Source: Methanovulcanius yangii (GTDB lineage: Archaea; Halobacteriota; Methanomicrobia; Methanomicrobiales; Methanomicrobiaceae). Taken from it: 64,000 bases of DNA. A program made the position numbers and the translations under genes. Within the stretch, counting starts at the first letter, position 1. Every line of letters starts with the position of its first letter. The stretch covers positions 1,293,780 through 1,357,779 of the forward strand of contig NZ_LTBL01000001.1 of assembly GCF_018687785.1 (NCBI RefSeq). The letters run 5' to 3'. This document shows, in pieces, positions 62,226-64,000 of the stretch. The notes beneath the pieces were generated by a model. It searched no databases and was not told the origin of the DNA. It saw nothing but the letters and a program-made list of their open reading frames with translations.

Positions 62226-63410
62226 ATGGACGTCATCCTGGAGATCCTCCTGCTCCTCATCTGTGCCAAGCTCTTCGGCGAGCTCGTGGAGCGGGCGGGG
62301 TACCCGGCCCTCATCGGGGAGATTGCCGCAGGTATCCTCCTCGGCCCCTCCCTCCTCGGATGGGTCTCCACGAATGAGACGATCGAGATATTTGCCGACA
62401 TCGGTATCATTGCGCTCCTTTTTGTGAGCGGAGCGGAAATGAACCTGAAGTCATTCCTGGAACGGCGCAATATCGCGGTCACAACGGCGGCGGCAGGCGT
62501 TGTGATCCCCTTTGCCGCCGGAGCGCTCCTCGGGTATCTCCTGCACTTCTCCCAGGAAGAGACACTCTTTGTAGCGATTGCCCTCTCCATCACCTCCATC
62601 GGTGTTTCGGTCAGGATTCTCGTCGATTACAAACAGCTGAATACGGACGTCGGGACCGCCATCGTAAGCGCCGCGGTCCTGGATGACATCATCGGGATTG
62701 TGCTCCTCGGCATCCTCTCCGCTGTTGCGATGCCGGGGACCACGCTTGCCGCTGAATCGCTCTCCATGGGACTTCTCATCGCAGCCGTGTTTCTCGTACT
62801 CTTTGTTCTCATCGCACCCCGGGCTCTCCGGTGGATCTTCGATTGGGCGCGAAAGACTGAGACACACGAGATGGTCTATTCGATTGCCCTCATCCTCGCC
62901 ATCGGGAGCGCCTGGCTCTCCCACACCGCAGGGCTGCATTACTCCATCGGGGCGTTTATCGCAGGTCTCATCCTCGGCGACCAGATTCGAAAGGACCGTC
63001 TCCTCTTCGACAGCCTGATGGACTTCGGGTTCGGATTCTTCGTGACCTTCTTCTTTGCGTCCATCGGCCTTCTGTTCAGTTTTACTGCGGAGACATTCCT
63101 CTCCCCCTACATCATCCCCCTCGTCGTTGTGGCGATCGCAGGCAAGGTTCTGGGGGGATATATCGGGTCCATCCATTTCCTGAAAAAAACACAGGCCATC
63201 CTCGTCGGCCTCGGGATGATGCCGCGCGGGGAGATCGCACTCGTCGTTGCAAAGGTGGCCCTTGTCGGAGGCCTTATCGGGAGCGCTCTCTTCTCCGCCG
63301 TGACCGTGATGGTGATTGCAACGATCATCATCACCCCCCTCCTCATGAAGCATGCGTTCAAATGGGCGAACCTCCCCGGAAAGGAATCATCCCAGGACGC
63401 CGGTTCATAA
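62226..63410 (+). CDS. cation:proton antiporter, CPA2 family
   Basis: 394 residues with about twelve transmembrane segments. LICAKLFGELVERAGYPALIGEIAAGILLGPSLLG-type N-terminus (residues 8-42) and AVLDDIIGIVLLG near 155 (the Asp-Asp pair of the transport site) mark Na+/H+ or K+/H+ exchangers of the CPA2 family. No C-terminal TrkA domain. It is separated from the ZIP gene by 177 bases and ends convergently with the CBS gene. Confidence 0.9.
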   Translation: MDVILEILLLLICAKLFGELVERAGYPALIGEIAAGILLGPSLLGWVSTNETIEIFADIGIIALLFVSGAEMNLKSFLERRNIAVTTAAAGVVIPFAAGALLGYLLHFSQEETLFVAIALSITSIGVSVRILVDYKQLNTDVGTAIVSAAVLDDIIGIVLLGILSAVAMPGTTLAAESLSMGLLIAAVFLVLFVLIAPRALRWIFDWARKTETHEMVYSIALILAIGSAWLSHTAGLHYSIGAFIAGLILGDQIRKDRLLFDSLMDFGFGFFVTFFFASIGLLFSFTAETFLSPYIIPLVVVAIAGKVLGGYIGSIHFLKKTQAILVGLGMMPRGEIALVVAKVALVGGLIGSALFSAVTVMVIATIIITPLLMKHAFKWANLPGKESSQDAGS

Positions 63411-63484
63411 AAAAGGGCAATGAGCCATCTTCATGCATGCTCCGGTTTTACCATGCCCGGCGAAACTTCCCGCAAATACAAAGG

Positions 63485-63940
63485 TTATATATGCCCTTCA
63501 CGGACCAGAAACGCAATAATATCGCACATCTCCACCAGTCCCAGGGCGATGCCGTCATCATTGACCACCAGCACATCGGGATGCCTATTCTTTTCCATCG
63601 CCTGAAGAGTCTCCGCCACTGTCGCCGAGTCCGGGACCGTCACATGACTACGGGTCATGAGCTCAGAGGCATGTTTTGCCGCACTCTTGTGCAGACACTC
63701 CAGGCACCCAAGTTTTCGCCTGCTCCGGATACCCATGCCGGGGGTAATCGCGGAGAGAAGATCCATCCGGGTGATGATCCCCAGAAACCGGCACTCCTCG
63801 TCGCAGACGATGATGTCGACACATCCACGTCGGGTAAATGATTGGTAGATATCGGCCACCGGCGTCTCCGGGTGGACACGGGCAAAGTCCTCCTGCATGA
63901 TCTCGGTGATGGGTGTGTCTTCGGGGTCTGGTTTGTCCAC
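63485..63940 (-). CDS. CBS-domain pair protein
   Basis: 151 residues: two CBS domains and nothing else (TPITEIMQEDFARVHPETPVA near 8-28, VDIIVCDEECRFLGIITRMDLLS near 52, SHVTVPDSATVAETLQAMEKN near 95, LVVNDDGIALGLVEMCDIIAFL near 122). Start is GTG 63940. Such stand-alone proteins bind adenosyl nucleotides (AMP, ATP or SAM); the partner is not evident. Convergent with the antiporter. Confidence 0.88.
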   Translation of the reverse strand: MDKPDPEDTPITEIMQEDFARVHPETPVADIYQSFTRRGCVDIIVCDEECRFLGIITRMDLLSAITPGMGIRSRRKLGCLECLHKSAAKHASELMTRSHVTVPDSATVAETLQAMEKNRHPDVLVVNDDGIALGLVEMCDIIAFLVREGHI

Positions 63941-64000
63941 GGTTCGGGTCTCTCCTCTCCATACGATGTGGATAGTGTGTGATCAGCATCGCAGGAGATA
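63941..64000. other. upstream region of the CBS gene, cut by the window edge
   Basis: Sixty bases, no gene recognised. GGAGAGGAGAG lies 8-18 bases ahead of the GTG start of the CBS gene. Confidence 0.35.

Noticed and set aside
1-64000. tRNA, rRNA, CRISPR arrays, insertion sequences
   Set aside because: No cloverleaf ends, rRNA blocks, regular spaced repeats, transposase genes or paired terminal repeats were seen in any spacer; a covariance-model scan would be needed to exclude a small RNA.

Overview
This window is a chromosome segment of a hydrogenotrophic methanogenic archaeon. It carries the complete methyl-coenzyme M reductase operon (mcrBDCGA), the complete methyltransferase operon (mtrEDCBAFGH), a combined formylmethanofuran dehydrogenase / heterodisulfide reductase operon, ftr, and a coenzyme B biosynthesis operon. 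Gene order, fairly high G+C, archaeal TATA boxes and GGAGG/GGTG ribosome-binding sites all fit. The linkage of fwd with hdrABC and mvhD, and the style of the mtr operon, point to the order Methanomicrobiales; that placement is inference, since no 16S gene is present.

Layout. 1-5963 (minus): an aromatic amino acid operon using the archaeal ADTH/DHQ-synthase-II route: two tandem DhnA-type aldolases, DHQ synthase II, tyrA, pheA, aroA and an AroK-type shikimate kinase that runs off the left edge. 6278-8800 (plus): a de novo NAD operon (aspartate dehydrogenase, nadA, nadC). 9214-14834 (minus): mtr operon, in which the mtrG position is taken by a gene encoding a second MtrA corrinoid domain fused to MtrG. 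15059-19971 (minus): mcr operon with a long leader. 20410-21294: a small sulfite-reductase-like protein. 21431-23131: a ClC chloride channel with a disturbed 5' end. 23376-33072 (minus): fwdG-fwdF-hdrC-hdrB-hdrA-mvhD-fwdD-fwdB-fwdA-fwdC, coupling the first and last steps of methanogenesis. 33487-36724 (plus): a 60-residue Cys-rich protein and two MoeA proteins for the Mo/W cofactor of the neighbouring enzyme. 37457-38338: ftr.

38446-46963 (plus) is the most interesting block. Nine genes overlap at every one of the eight junctions: two Mmp11/TiaS-like proteins, a radical SAM protein, an IorA-like thiamine-diphosphate protein without ferredoxin domain, aksA, aksD, aksE, a Cys-rich protein of unknown function and aksF. 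The aks genes make 2-oxosuberate for coenzyme B. The five other genes are candidates for the unassigned later steps (decarboxylation, thiol introduction, ligation to phosphothreonine).

47061-53293 (plus) is an information-processing cluster: endonuclease IV, tRNA-intron endonuclease, TrpRS, PheRS alpha and beta. 53329-64000 is mixed housekeeping: a lipoprotein, hisF, class II photolyase, S-inosyl/adenosyl-homocysteine hydrolase, OGG1-type glycosylase, a response regulator, a DUF2202 lipoprotein, a Dps-like protein, a ZIP transporter, a cation/proton antiporter and a CBS-domain protein. I saw no rRNA, tRNA, CRISPR array, insertion sequence or phage gene.
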